64,000 bases of DNA from Nyssa sinensis (GCA_008638375.1 CM018035.1:26278307-26342306); one strand, 5' to 3'. Positions 37,700 to 49,891 are shown, numbered from the stretch's first letter. Program-made: numbers and translations. The notes: generated from the sequence alone by a model not told the origin.

Positions 37700-39545
37700 A
37701 ATAGAGAGCTCAGGAAGTTGAAGGATTGGCATTAGCGTCGTTTTCCAGATGAGCTAGATCCTCGAGCTCCATTTCATCTAGGGTAGCCACATCAAAGGAA
37801 GAGCAGACCTTCAGTACTTTCTAAAGATAGAGCTTGTAACCCTACCCTACCAACTCTTTCCCTATCGCTATAACCTACCTCCTCATTCTCTTTCCAAGAG
37901 GATTCTTTGGCAGCTTCAACTTCGGCCTTGTGTTTTTCTTCATACTCATTAAAAGGTATTTAGAATGGCTTCCAACCTAGTTTTAGCCTCCTTTAGGGTT
38001 TTTTTTTGCCTCATCAAGTGCAGCCTTGACCGTGGTAAGCTCAGATTCCACAACAACAGCCTTGCTCCCATCAGCTTCTTACTTTTTCTTATGATCATCC
38101 AATGAGGATTTCTCTATCACCAAGCTCGTCTCGACCACCTTCGGATCTTTGTGGAGTTTATTTGTTTGAGTTACAGCTTCAGTGGCATCAATAAATTTCT
38201 ACCTTAGTTGGGCATCTAGATTATGGGACTCACACTTAATACGTCCTAAAACTACTATGATGTACAAGGCCTACAAAAAAACAAATATATGTTCCAAGTA
38301 TAACAAATCAGAATATGAGAATAAATAAATCTAAAGGTAGCAAATAACTTACCTTGACTTGGCTAATTAGCCCGGCATGTAGAGCTTGCAATGTATCCAT
38401 CCCATTAGTCAGACCTGGTCCTAGGCCAACTTAATAACGTCTTCCATGGTAGGAAAAGCTAAAGTGTTAATAGTTAAGGCTAGTGTTCGCGTATCCTTTT
38501 TTTTTATCTGGAATGTCTTTTATTTAGGAACCGTGTCAGTAGCAGGCTGTTGTTTCTCCACTACCACCTTCTCCTCTAGAATTGTAGGGATAAGATATTC
38601 AGGAGGCTCAGAGTTGGTCCTCTTGGATGAGTACTCGTCATCTAGCTACCTCTTCTTCAGAGTAGTAACTTAGGGAAAAGTCACCACCACCCTTTTCTTC
38701 CCACACTTGAAGGAGCCTAGGATTTTCTATCTCGGGTCCATAAGGTCAATCTTATTGAGCCCTATTGCCAAAATATTTATAGCGTTGAGTATTTCTTGAT
38801 GAGGTCGATAAGTAGATTAGAGAAGCTTGTCTAGAACCTAGAGTTATTCCCTCAATTTTGTGAGCATTTCAAAGCCCTCTTATCTACAAAGAAAATAAAT
38901 AGAAGAGTTGAAAATTAGTTACATTAAAAATGTCAAGAAATAACAACATGCAACAAAAAATTAGAAAGGCTAACTCAGTAGAGACTCCCGAACTCTAGGG
39001 TATCACCTCGGCATCATGTTTAGTATGGGAAACCTCCCTCCAACCTCCCTTGATGAAGAAGTAGTACTTCTTTCAAGTTTTGTTTGCTCTTAGCAGTCTA
39101 TGAACGGTGTGGAGGTGGGAATCAAAGGACAAATAATACAGAATTTTTTCCCCTTTCTTCAGGTTCATCATTCCCCTAAAGAGTTTAAGGTTTGTATTAG
39201 CCTTTCCCTAATGAGTCAGAATGAGGAAGCCTATTAGAGATCTCCAATTGCTAATTTGGAGTTGAGAGGGGCAAGGTTGATATGGTGAAAAATTATCCAA
39301 GAAATGGGTGAAAGGGGAAACAAATCCCGAGTTCAAATCACCATCTATAGACACAAATCTCCTTTGATCTAGGGATTCATGGACGTTCAAACCTATTAGG
39401 AATCCTACATGGGATTCCATAAATGACCTTAAGGAATTCTAGGTCATCTTAGGTTAGGTGAGTAACTTCATCAACCTTAAAAGCATTTACAATCCTAGTT
39501 TTAGCTTTGTTAGAGGAGTCATACCTAATGTGTTGGGAAAAAAAT
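37700..39545 (-). pseudogene. Antisense extra ORF of Tat element (gypsy-type transposon domain, coiled coil)
   Basis: On the minus strand, from about 39545 down: HESLDQRRFVSIDGDLNSGF, PCPSQLQISNWRSLIGFLIL, KLFRGMMNLKKGEKILYYLS and KKYYFFIKGGWREVSHTKHD. This is the order of the putative gypsy-type transposon domain (PF04195-like). Further down (38290-37780) a coiled coil reads KFIDATEAVTQTNKLHKDP and KAVVVESELTTVKAALDEAKK. Stops break it in several places. It runs opposite to integrase and sits between integrase and the 3' LTR, the place where some Tat elements carry an antisense additional ORF of unknown role. The plus-strand relic at 16881-19560 is the same kind of ORF. Confidence 0.6.
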
Positions 39546-39623
39546 GCCATTATGGAAAGATTGAAAAAAAAAAAGAAAAAAAAAAGGAAAATAAATAAAC
39601 AAATGTAAAAAGAGGAAGAGGTA

Positions 39624-39628
39624 TAAAT
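39624..39628. other. Target-site duplication TAAAT, left copy
   Basis: TAAAT directly precedes the LTR start TGTAATACCCC and is repeated at 44376-44380. Confidence 0.85.
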
Positions 39629-39917
39629 TGTAATACCCCTGACCTAATAAACAAGGAATCAGTGTCAATTAAAAAGATGTTAATAGCATTAACGAATAAC
39701 TTTACCGTGTTAAGTATTAGGAAATAATAATTTCTAAAAAATGTCAAAAATGACACAAGTTACGATAAGAAGACAAGAGTCAAAAGACTAGTACTAATGA
39801 CAAAAATAATGTTAACTAGTGATTAAAAGTTAATAAATGAAAATCGATTTAAAAAGACATAATGCGAGGTGATTTAAATAAAAGAAAAGAGGAATAAGGA
39901 GCAAAATGCTCCTACAA

Positions 39918-39984
39918 GGTCTTGAACCCAAGACCAAGAAAAATAGTGAGGAACTTATATCAAAAAAGATAGCCACTAGGATAT
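39918..39984 (-). other. tRNA-like B/A-box block, antisense to LTR
   Basis: B-box-like GGTCTTGAACCCA (39918-39930) and, 38 bp on, GATAGCCACTAGGATAT (39968-39984), whose complement is A-box-like. Order and spacing match the blocks at 53698-53761 and, inverted, at 62813-62880. Confidence 0.4.
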
Positions 39985-40196
39985 CAGTACTTTTGTGCTA
40001 TATAAGCCACATGATATGTATATAAACCATCAAAGAGTGTAGGAAATTCATAAAAAAGAGACACATAGCTTCACCTTATTGGACCTCCATCCTAGCCAAT
40101 TAGGTTTCATGCAAAAAACCTGCCATGTATATATATCAAGTCTATGTATGCGTGTGACATACTAACACTCAACAAACTCGGTTACGGCTAGAGTGG

Positions 40197-40260
40197 GAGA
40201 GAGAAAATGAAGAAGAAAAAGAAGGAGAACAAGAAGAAGAAGAAGAGAATGAGAAAACCT
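40197..40260. repeat. Purine-rich (GAA)n-like tract
   Basis: GAGAAAATGAAGAAGAAAAAG continuing to GAAGAAGAAGAAGAGAATG (quoted in part): 60 bp with almost no pyrimidine on the plus strand, within U3 of the solo LTR. Confidence 0.8.
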
Positions 40261-42639
40261 ACCTTGTATGCAAACCTGAACTTGACCCAAGGAGTCAGAT
40301 AGAAGCAACAGAAGGAGAGACAACATTGCTGAAGGTAAACACAACTACTAAACTTCTCTCTCTAGGACTATTTTTCTATTGACTTTCTATTTAATGAAAT
40401 TAGAATGCATGCATGGCCTTTTATTGATATTATACGAGGGTTTAAGAGTGAAGGTGAAACTTTATAGGGCTTAACACTGTGAGGATCACGAAACTGCCAT
40501 TGATAAACTTAGAATTAGGGTTTAAACCAAACTCTGTTTTATGATCGGGGATCAAAACTAGACAGAAAAATAAATCATAATGAAACAAAAATCAAGTTGT
40601 TTGGCTCAAGGATGAGCATTTTATAAGCACTTATAGGTCTGGGGAATAATTAGGCCACCCTAGAAAATAAACAAAAAACTTCATTTTGAAGCCATGTAGT
40701 TGTAGCCTTTGAAATATGGAACACAATGGTTCAATAATGAACCGTTTTGGTGGAGAAACGAGGGAGAAATAGGAAACTTTCAGTGGTGGCTAAAAAAGTA
40801 TGAATCAGAGAAAGTGACCGATCACCACAATTTGAAGGGCCAAATTCATCCCAAAATGCCCTAATATTGATGCAGACTGGTTTAAGATAAAAAAAAAAAA
40901 AAATAGCCTTAAAACCACAAGAAAATAAGTTTTAAACAAATAAAATTTTGCAGTTTCCAGCCACCGTTGACAGAAAGATGACCTAAGGTTGGCCGAAAAA
41001 ACAAAAAAGAAAGAATTGTTTGGGGACGGGATGGGTTGGATCAGGCCAGATTCAGGTCGGGTCTTGGCCGTTTTAAAATGGATCTAAATTAAACAGAACG
41101 GTGTTGTTTCTTTTAAGTGGTTGCTGTGGTCATAGTGACATCAGTATGATGTGATGAACCAGTTGGGTTTCAACCAAATAAGGCCGGTCCACTTGAATTT
41201 GGATAGAACCGGACGGTTCACTTAATAAGTTTCCAAAAATTATGTTTTCCACTCCAAAATTGTTCGAAAATCATTGAATGACCCCACAACTTTCTGATAA
41301 TTATAATTTTACCCAGAAAATTAATTAAAAAATAATTTTTAAATTCCTTTTTAATTGTGAAAATTTACCAAAAACACTTAACCCAAAAATTGTCCAAACG
41401 AATGCCAATTAAAATGCACAAAAATACCTACCTAAATATTTTTGGACATTCTGGACCCAATGGTAGGGTCCATTTTATGAAACGAAGTCTCAAAAATATA
41501 GACACGTGAAAGGTAATAATTTTCAAAATGTCCTTGCTAACACCAAAGTCGGTTAAATGTCAAATATAGCATATTCTGACTTTCTTTGACATTTTGGACT
41601 CATTGGAATAGTCCATTTTAGCAAACGAGATAGCAAAAACTATAACGCATGAAAGCATAAAATTACAAAAATGCCCCTAGGCTTAAAATAAGCTATGAAT
41701 ACGTAAAGTAAGATCCGAAAAAGCCTAAACCGATTGTCTTCGACACACCGGACCTAACGGTGATGTCCTTTTAAGAAAAATAAGTTCAGGTAACAAATCA
41801 AAAAATGATGAATACGTTCTTAAGACTAAAAGAAGCTACCAAAAAAGTAAAGTAGAAATTAAAAGACATATATTAATGTTTTAAGACCTTCTGGACTCAA
41901 AAAATGATGTTCGTATAAATAAACGATGAGCCGAATGAAATGAGATGTAAAATAAAAAATTACTAGAATACCCTTAATGAGAGAATAAATTTCAAATAGG
42001 ACCTGAGGGAGAGTATGGGCTCTACCTTAAGGTTTAGAGGGCCATTGAATCCCAAAATGGAACCAGTCAATGCTAGCAATATCAAAGAGATAGTGGTTAA
42101 ATAAGATCTTATGTTTATTCAGATATTGAGTTAAATCTAATGTATGAACTAGGATCACCAACAAAGAGATAAGGATAAGACAAGTGCCAAGGCAAGTAAA
42201 GTAAGTAAGTAAATAAAGGAAGGACTATGGACTCTGGACCACAGGTGAGAAATTCTGGACTTTGAAGTAGAGGTTTTAACTCCATGATTCTGAAGTGTTT
42301 CAAATTCAAATTCCTGTATTTACATAATTTGTGTTACAAACATGCTACTTGTTTCGTTTTAAAAATACTATCATAAACTACAAATGTGTTTGTTTTAAAT
42401 GCCAACTATTTATAAAGATCTTACTTTAGCATGTCTATTTTAACTTCAAAGTTGTGTTAAATGTCTTTTCGAAGGTGAATATATTCATTCCATCCATGTT
42501 TAAGTACTTTTGAAAGTTATGTTTAAATGCTCTTGAAAAGCATCCATTTGAAAAGTAATGTTTTAAATGCTCCACGTTTGCGAACTAGTAATGCAAGATA
42601 AGTTACATGAAAGCACTTATAATTTTTGTAAATGCCCGG

Positions 42640-43560
42640 TAGAAGGTTTATCCCCCAAGCATGAGATATCTCTAGCGATTTGTTAAGCTTGGAGCTCGAT
42701 TCGAAACGGATTCCACTCTAACAAAAGTGAAAAGATGTTACATTCAGAAATGGTAGAAGGTTTATCCCCCATTACTCTAAACGTGATTTATATGTTCTGG
42801 TTTCATGATCAAAGGATTTATGTTTTCAATTATTATAAAAAATAAATCATCGTATTTTGTATCATGAAATAACTACTTTACTCGAATGCCTTGAATGCTT
42901 CGTGTTTTATGTTTTGAATATTCTTGTTTTTTGTATTTGATGAACTAAATGCCTAGCCTGAATGCTTAAAATGCCACACCCTCCTATTCCCCAGGCATGA
43001 GATATCTCCGATAGAAAGTTTATCCCCCAAGCATGAGATATCTCTAGTGATCTGTTAAGCTTCAAACCCTCATTTACGTGAAAAGGGTTTTAAATGGCCT
43101 CAGTTTTTAAATGATAAAGGGTCATACCCCCTGTTTACAAGAAAATGATTTTTATCCTCTTGTTTAACAAGTAAAGGATTGAAATTTCTCCTTTGTTATG
43201 TGAGTCAACATCTGAAGTTCTTTGGCCATCAAATGACCATCTTGTACATGTTTACAAGTTTTTTGCTACATATTGCATGCTTTACTCGAATGCCTTAAAT
43301 GTTTCATGTTTTATGTTTTGAAGATTTATGTATTTCGTATTTTATGAACTAAATGCTTTACTCGAATGCCTTGAATGCTTCGTATTTTATGTTTTGAAGT
43401 TTCCTATATTCTGTTTGATGAACTAAATGCCTAGCCTGAATGCCTTGAATGCTTCATGTTATCTATTTGAAGATTTTTGTATTCTGTATTTTATGAACTA
43501 AACGCCTAGCCTGAATACCTTGAATGATTCATGCTATCTATTTAAAGCCTCATGTATTAT
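42640..43560. repeat. Interspersed tandem repeats within the solo LTR
   Basis: The phrase GTTTATCCCCCAAGCATGAG with ATATCTCTAG occurs near 42647 and 43017. An 'AATGCCTTGAATGCTTC' unit with a period of roughly 73-78 bp repeats about four times from 43275 to 43560, with an isolated copy near 42885. Confidence 0.7.
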
Positions 43561-43719
43561 GTATTTGAAGTGTTTAAACAATTGGTAGTGGTTATTTTTA
43601 TTAACTTTCTCATGCTTAGACCACTATCAGTTGAAAACCCATGACAAGGTACTAGAATTATTCATAAGCTTTATATAAAGCTCACATGGATTTGCCCATA
43701 GTTGTATAGGTGATATAAA

Positions 43720-44170
43720 GGTAGGGTATGGGACCCACAACTATAGTGAAGTACAAGTTTAGAAATTCATAAGTACGTGAGGTATGGGACTCAAGGGTAA
43801 AGTAATATGAAGTCCAAAAGAATGCGTGTAAAGTAATACGAAGTCCAGAAGAGTGTGTGAGGTATAGGACTCAAGGGTAAGGTAAACATGAAGTTTAGAA
43901 GTGTATGAGGTATGGGACTCACGGGTAAGGTAATAAGAAGTTCAGAAGAGTGCATGAGGTATGGGACTCACGGTTAAGGTAATATGAAGTTCAGAAGTAT
44001 ATGAAGTATAGAACTCACAAGTAAAGTAAACATGAAGTTCAGAAGTGCATGAGATATGGGACTTACAGTTGATGCAAATACGAAGTTCAGAAATGTGTGT
44101 GAGGTATAGGACTCACCATTAGAGTAAGATGAAGTTTAAATGTGAACGTGGGGTATGAGACCCATAATTA
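43720..44170. repeat. ~48-bp tandem array near the LTR 3' end
   Basis: GGTATGGGACTCAC-like phrases start near 43726, 43781, 43861, 43909, 43959, 44005, 44052, 44103 and 44151. Most spacings are 46-51 bp, and two at the start are longer. Units also share AAGTTCAGAAG. Confidence 0.8.
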
Positions 44171-44375
44171 ATGCACTATTGATGAATGTATTATTGATGA
44201 ATGTAATGTTTCAAAAAAAAATATTTCCTAGCGAACCTAAATACTGTAAGTAACATGTGTAAATTGCTTCCGCTCCAATATTTGAACTTGATGTGATGTA
44301 TGAATGAAATGAATTTTGTTTAAAAACTTCACCTGCATCCCCTAATTCGCATAGGGTGGGTTTCAGAATGTGACA

Positions 44376-44380
44376 TAAAT
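44376..44380. other. Target-site duplication TAAAT, right copy
   Basis: Exact match to 39624-39628, directly after the CA end. Confidence 0.85.
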
Positions 44381-45134
44381 ACCTATCAAGTAAGAAGAAA
44401 GGAGTGATGGTGGCCCAAAATTGTAGGAGGGGACGATTGTCGAAAATTGTTAATTGGAAGAATTATGAGAAAGAGCAAAAGTAAGAGTTTGCATATGAGA
44501 AAGCCCCATCAATTCATAGAGATGGGTTACAACAATTACAAAACAAAATGATAAGAAATTAAATATGTCGATTGATATAGGTCACCGTACTGCATAATTG
44601 AAGTGATTACCATGATTAAATGTGTAGCCATTAAAAGGGGAACGACGACAATGAAGCGACACGATAGTGTAAAGGGCAACGTCTCTTCGAAATCCAAGAA
44701 ATCCTAACTGATGCCATAATGACTGTCAAGATTTGACACATCACAAGTATGCCTCAGATCCTCCATGAAGCCTCAAATTTGAGACTTAGGTGGAGAAGTA
44801 GCTAATATGATCAAAAATACCACTATCGTTAAGATCGGGACAATTGGATATTAAAGTACACGTCGCCTTAACTACAAAGTCAAAATTACTGAGTTATGTA
44901 GTTTCAAGTCTAGATAACATTTAACCTAGTTCTATTACCATAAACAAAGCTCTTTTATCTTCCCAAGTTGGCTACATATAGAACGAAATAACCGAGCTCA
45001 AAACAATTCAAAGCTTTATCTTGCTGAGCTTACTTATCAACATGGTCATTATTGGTTCACTTCAAATTTGAAGTTCTTAATTCTGGAATACAATCACATA
45101 CTCCAATATGAAAACTGTTACTTCAAGCTTATTA
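44381..45134 (+). other. Remaining Tat 3' region before the LTR repeat
   Basis: No gene seen. A purine run TTAAAAGGGGAACGACGACA near 44632 could be the polypurine tract, in which case the 3' LTR would start near 44652 and not at 45135. The text does not decide between these. Confidence 0.35.
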
Positions 45135-45407
45135 TGTTGATATGAAAGGTCCATAATTCATTCCCAAAAGGATTCTATCAAGGGAAGGAATTAGTCCATT
45201 ATAAAAGGCTAAGGCATGTGCCTAAAAAACTCTAAGCTCAAATTTGATCCTTACATCTACAAGTTTATCTTCTCGTCATCTGACTTGATTATTGAAGATG
45301 CTGTCTCCAGGGACTTTTCGATGACCTTTTTGTTTGGTTGTTTTTGCAAAGGTTTCGAAGAGTCATTAGCAGTCGTTGATCTTCAAAACCAATTTTTTAC
45401 CACAACA
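45135..45407 (+). repeat. 3' LTR (or its 3' part) of the Tat element
   Basis: Direct repeat of 28412-28685. It begins TGTTGATATG, has TATA box TTATAAAAGG at 45199-45208 and ends CCACAACA. Confidence 0.65.
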
Positions 45408-45945
45408 ATAGTAATGATGATGGAATTATAATTGTTGGGGCATGGATTGGAGAATTTGAAAGAGAAACAAATTACTTGTTACTCTAATGTTCCTAAATCG
45501 TTAGGGGTTGAGAATTCATTTCTTGACATTAAAGCACATCACTAGAATCCCAACTTGTATAATATTCTGAACTTTTTCACCTTTCAAAACAAAGTTGATG
45601 CATTCAAAGGGGATATTGAGTAAAATATGAGATTTATCAACCGTACATTAACCACTTCTCTTTCCTTTTTTTTTTTTTTTGCACTCCTGATGTCACTTTG
45701 TATTAGCATAAGTTCTTGGACTAGAAATAATAGTACATTAACTAGAAACATTTTTCTCCCAATAAAATGACTACAAACATGATTTTACAATTTTATAAGA
45801 AAGACAAATTCATGAGAAAGATTCAAGCATTCTCCTTTTTTTGCCCTTTCTCTCTCTTCTTTCTTGAGCCTCTTTTCCATATCCAAATTCTTTAACGCAC
45901 TACTCGCTCTCCCACCAGGCTCTCAGGAATCCCATGATTTCATCT
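45408..45945. other. 3' flank of the PIN gene
   Basis: Non-coding. It contains a T14 tract near 45667-45680. It should hold the 3' UTR and poly(A) site of the minus-strand PIN gene, but I cannot place the site. Confidence 0.5.
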
Positions 45946-48900
45946 TCATAGCCCCAACAGAATGTAGTAGACAAGCGTTATCGGCAACGCGATTAGCATC
46001 CCGAATATGACACTGAAATCCAAATCATTCGTGAGAGAATAAAAGAGGGGAAAAAGAAAGGGAAAAGATAGAGAAAAGAAAGGGGAAAATGAAAAATGTA
46101 CTCACGCAGTGCTAAGAATATCAGGGTGTACGTTGTATTCCTTGGCAAAAACAAAGGGTACAATTCCTTGTGGTAAAGCTGCCTGTGGTTTTTTTTTTTT
46201 TTTTTTTTTTGTTTGGCAATCCAAGCACATGGAAGAGAAAAAAAAAAATCATGTTAATAAGGTACATAAAAATGTTGTACCTAAATGAATTAGGTTCCCA
46301 TTTATTAATATGGGTTTATAAATAAGAAAATTCAATAATTTTACTCAACCAAAATTGCAATTTTCTTATATATACTTGGAATAATTAAAGAGGTTGCTAC
46401 TTTATTTAAATTACTTATTAATTTTTGGTACTATTGTTTTTTCTACAGTTACTGTCTCAAAGAAAATTGAACTTCCTTGGTTTTTTTTTCACCTATTCCA
46501 TATTTGACCAATGATTAAAGTGATTGTAACAGTTGGGTAAATTATGGGTAGAACATCTAAAAGAAGAGGCCTGGACTAAAGATTTAACTTTAATGATTAT
46601 TACAGTAACAAAGATAAAAAAAATTTATGGGCAATACTTTTAATTAACTCACATTTACTTTTTGACTCATGTTTTCTGCTTTCATTTCTTACCGCACTCA
46701 TAGAAACATGTAGGCACCGGTTGTATGAAAAGATTATTCTAGAAAATAATACTACACATCTTAATTTATATTTCAATTTTAAAAAGTATATAAGACATAA
46801 TATTTTAATCATTTGGTGATATAATAATTTGAATTTTCAATTTTAAAAAGTATATAAGACACAAATTTTAAAATTAAGAAAAAATGAAAAATTCAAATTT
46901 TGTAAAATAACAAGAAGGATAGAGATAGAGAGAATAAGTAGCATTTTGTTGATTACAAAATATGAGAGGAAGTGTAGTGAGTGACCTGGACAATGGCAAT
47001 GCGTAAGAGGACTCCGCGAAGGCCAACAGCAATGGAAGCGGCTGCCATGACAGCTGGACCTGTAAGGAATCTGACGGCCATGGCAAAAGTTGCAATGGAA
47101 TTCCCACATGCTATGATCCTCGGTTGCAAAGCCATGAACAAGCCTGTACGCCAATCAATGCATCACCACTGTGTCAGTCACCACACCACACATTTTCCTT
47201 TTCAAAACCCTTTCATCATCACCCCCACCACGCCCGCACGCACGCACGCACCCCTTATAATATTATATTACAAAAAAAAATATATATATATATATATAGA
47301 GAGAGTTAAACTCGCAGATATATATTATCATGACCACACACACTGTTTGCTTCCTTTGCTTTTAACTCGCTTTCTCAAAGAATTTAATAATGAAAAAGTA
47401 AAAAATAATCATAAAGGAATATATATAGATAGAGAGAGAGAGAGAGAGTATGAGTATTCTTTTGATGGGCATGGCAGAGGGTTGATGTACTGACCGAGAC
47501 TGAACATAGCCATGCCAAGTCCTGCATCAGACAGTATGGAAATGGACTTCGCTACTATGGCAGGCATTTCAACATGCCACCTACAGGCAACCCACCCACA
47601 TAATAAATAGCCGAAAACAAACGTTAGTAAATATCAAAATCCCTAGATTAAAAAACGCACGAGAAAACTTAAAAATGCTCCAGATTTTCATGGATTTATA
47701 CCTGAATGAAACTAGAGACCAAGTAAGGCCAATTAAGCTGGAGTAAGTGTTGGGGTTCCTGATGAGTTTCCTCCAAACCATGATCAGTATAAGCCTTGTC
47801 ATGACACTTGTTGGGGGCATCACCTTGGCTTTGCTATCTCCAACTTTCTCAGCTTCAAGGTGGTTCATTTCTCTCTCTAGACCTCTATTACCAAAGCTAA
47901 AATCATCTCTCTCCAAGTAATCCTCTCGACCGTCTCTTTGACCTTCCACTGATGATCCAAAGACAATCAAAGTTAAATTGACATTTCAAATACTACAAAG
48001 AAAGTATACAGAATAAATCATAATTACCTTTTCCTGGAGACACCGCCACTCTTACTTCCTTCGCTGCAGCCTGGTCTAGAGATCCATATTCATGGCTTCC
48101 AAACACATCTGAAACAGGAGATGCACTTGAACTCCAAACAAACATGTGAAGGTCCCTTGTACCTTCCTCTGGCTTTTGCTGGGTTTGGCCATTAGGTTTC
48201 TTGGCCGCATTAGGTCCAACAGTTTTCGACCCCGTCGGCGAAAACATTCCCGTGTTCGGCGCTGGGTAATGCGCATTTCCGGGCGTTCCTCCGTGGTAAT
48301 GAAACCTAGATTTGTTATTGCTGCCACCGTCTTCTTCATAGTTAGAGGGCCGCGGCGTCGGCCCTCTCGAAGACGGGAGGCCGTAAACATCAGAAGCGCC
48401 AAAGTTAGAATTCCGGCCACCGGCCACCATGGAATAAAAATCAGTGTGATTGAAACTAGAACCTCTTGGAGTAGGGTTTCGTGAAGATTGGAGGGAGTAA
48501 ATCTCTGCATTGGTTAGATTGGACGGGCGAGGAGTGGTGGACGACAAGCCTTGAGACCTTCTTGAGAAGATATCTGACCTGGAAGCATTTGATTTTCTCA
48601 CAGTGACATGAAGCTTGCCATCTTCTTTGATTTCTGCTTCAGTCTCTAGAGGTTGTCTTCCATCCAATGACATGACATCAGAATCAACATGGATTGAGAC
48701 AATTGAACCAGCAGTGTCTGGGAACTGCTCAGAGATTAGCATCTTTGCACCTCTATATTCAAACATAAACAGCATCAAAGTGTACCAGATGATGCACTGA
48801 AGAACCACTATTTGCACCATTAAGCTCCCGGAGTCGTTTCCATACATTCCTTTGAGCAAAGGAATGCCCATGACAAGAGTGTTTGGAAGAGTGGAAAGTG

Positions 48901-49216
48901 AGAACATTGTAATGGTCCATTCTAAGCATCCCCTTTTGCTCACCTTACTCCACACAGCCAAAACTGACAGCACAATGAGCTTCTGAAGAGTGTCGGCCGC
49001 GATGAAACGGAAGTTCATGGTGTAAGGATCATTGGTGGAAATGAAATGGAAGGAGAGAAGGGGGACGGCGAAGAGGGCAACGAACCGGTTTATGCCGGAG
49101 CACTGGTCCGGAGAAAAGATCTTCCACCATTTTACAGACCCATAAGCTAATATCATAGCAACATAGAGTGGAACAACGGCAGTCATGACATGGTAGAAGT
49201 CTGATAGAGTGATCAT
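45946..49216 (-). CDS. PIN1: PIN1-clade auxin efflux carrier, six exons
   Basis: This is a long-loop PIN protein that exports auxin across the plasma membrane. Exons (high to low): 49216-48028, 47948-47702, 47580-47495, 47143-46986, 46182-46106 and 46012-45946. All junctions are GT-AG and reading phase is kept, giving 1824 bp and 607 residues, near the usual PIN1 length. It starts [21 protein letters not shown]-terminal membrane segments fall in residues 7-150, with [16 protein letters not shown] at 111-126. A hydrophilic loop (about 155-445) carries three TPRxS sites with serines at 232, 253 and 291, the sites AGC kinases use in PIN1. The C-terminal membrane domain includes [13 protein letters not shown] and [20 protein letters not shown], ending [11 protein letters not shown]. 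The loop wording and [13 protein letters not shown] suggest PIN1 or its sister SoPIN1. A tree is needed to choose. The gene looks intact. Confidence 0.95.
47280..47455. repeat. Simple repeats in PIN intron 3
   Basis: (TA)n at 47281-47299 and (GA)n at 47432-47449 lie within intron 3 (47144-47494), together with a short (CGCA)n near 47232-47250. A frame open here spans intron sequence and is not a gene. Confidence 0.85.
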
Positions 49217-49546
49217 CTTGGCTCACTTCAGTGTCCGTGAATCAAAAGAATGTGATCAAGAAGAGAAAAGGAGATCAGAGAGGGATTGAAGATTGAGTGA
49301 TAGCTGAGGAAGAAGAACAAGAAGCTGATGGTAGTAATGATGGATAAGTTTTGGAAAATGGAGGAGCATGTGTTTTGGTATATGGATAGTAAGCAGAGAG
49401 AAACAAAGCAATTTTTATTCAGATTAAAACAATACAGCTTTTAGAGTTGCGAGCAATTGCTTGCACTTGCAGTCTCCAAAGCACAGGGGTGAGGGGTTCT
49501 AATTTTTTTCTTTGTTTTTTTCCTCTTTTGTTTTGAGGTGTGTTTG

Positions 49547-49584
<38 letters not shown>

Positions 49585-49890
49585 GTGTGATTATTGATAC
49601 AAATTGGTAAGTTGGTATATGGCTCTATCTTCAACAGATTAATGGTTGTATAAAGTGTAGAAAAAGCATTTTGGTTGGAGGTGGTCTGTCTATAAGTACT
49701 TGTTTGGAGAGCTGTTCAAGCTTTGTGAAGAGCCTCTTCCCTTTACTTTTCTCCTTCTTTCTTCTTGGATTCGCTTTTTAGCTCATGGGCTGTTGATGGG
49801 CTCTGGATGTGCTTATATGTATGTATTATAACTTTCATTTTTCTTTACTATTTTTTAATAAATAAGATGATATATATATATATATATATA
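49217..49890 (-). promoter_or_regulatory. PIN 5' UTR and proximal promoter region
   Basis: Upstream of the ATG. It contains a (GA)n tract at 49550-49580, read as (CT)n on the gene strand about 335-365 bp before the ATG. CT-rich tracts near plant transcription starts are common and can bind GAGA-type factors, but no role is shown here. I see no clear TATA box on the gene strand. A (TA)n tract at 49869-49891 closes the region. Confidence 0.5.
49550..49580. repeat. (GA)15 microsatellite
   Basis: Uninterrupted GA run in the PIN upstream region. Confidence 0.95.
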
Positions 49891-49891
49891 T

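Larger units (their letters stand above)
39629..44375 (+). mobile_element. 4747-bp chromovirus solo LTR
   Basis: It begins TGTAATACCCCTGACC and ends GCATAGGGTGGGTTTCAGAA followed by TGTGACA, with a TAAAT duplication on both sides and no interior sequence. Its end closely matches the end of the minus-strand solo LTR at 58757-63307 (CGTAGGGTGGGGTTC then GGGATGTGACA). A TATA-like CTATATAAG lies at 39999-40007. It holds purine-rich and tandem-repeat tracts listed separately. It is inserted in the Tat element at 28412-45407. The Tekay/Del label comes from the internal 3' end of a related element at 57600-57648. Confidence 0.85.
28412..45407 (+). mobile_element. Tat-lineage Ty3/gypsy element split by nested LTR insertions
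   Basis: In order: an LTR-like repeat (28412-28685), a Tat-type primer-binding site (28686), a gag fragment, an inserted chromovirus LTR region (29528 to about 34905), RNase H/integrase (34909-36772), a tandem array, an antisense extra ORF (37700-39545), a solo LTR insertion (39629-44375), and a matching LTR repeat (45135-45407). Order and orientation of the parts fit one Tat element with an antisense extra ORF. Protease and reverse transcriptase are missing between gag and RNase H. No target duplication was found at the outer ends, so the call as one element is an inference. Confidence 0.55.

Noticed and set aside
46981..47493. 170-codon plus-strand frame over PIN exon 4 and intron 3
   Set aside because: Antisense to a well-supported exon, and ends in simple repeats.
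47581..47970. Minus-strand frame running past both ends of PIN exon 2
   Set aside because: Only 47702-47948 is exon. The rest is intron sequence between GT-AG borders.
48076..48510. Frames overlapping the PIN loop exon in other phases
   Set aside because: Shadows of the GC-richer coding exon. The chosen frame carries the full PIN family wording.
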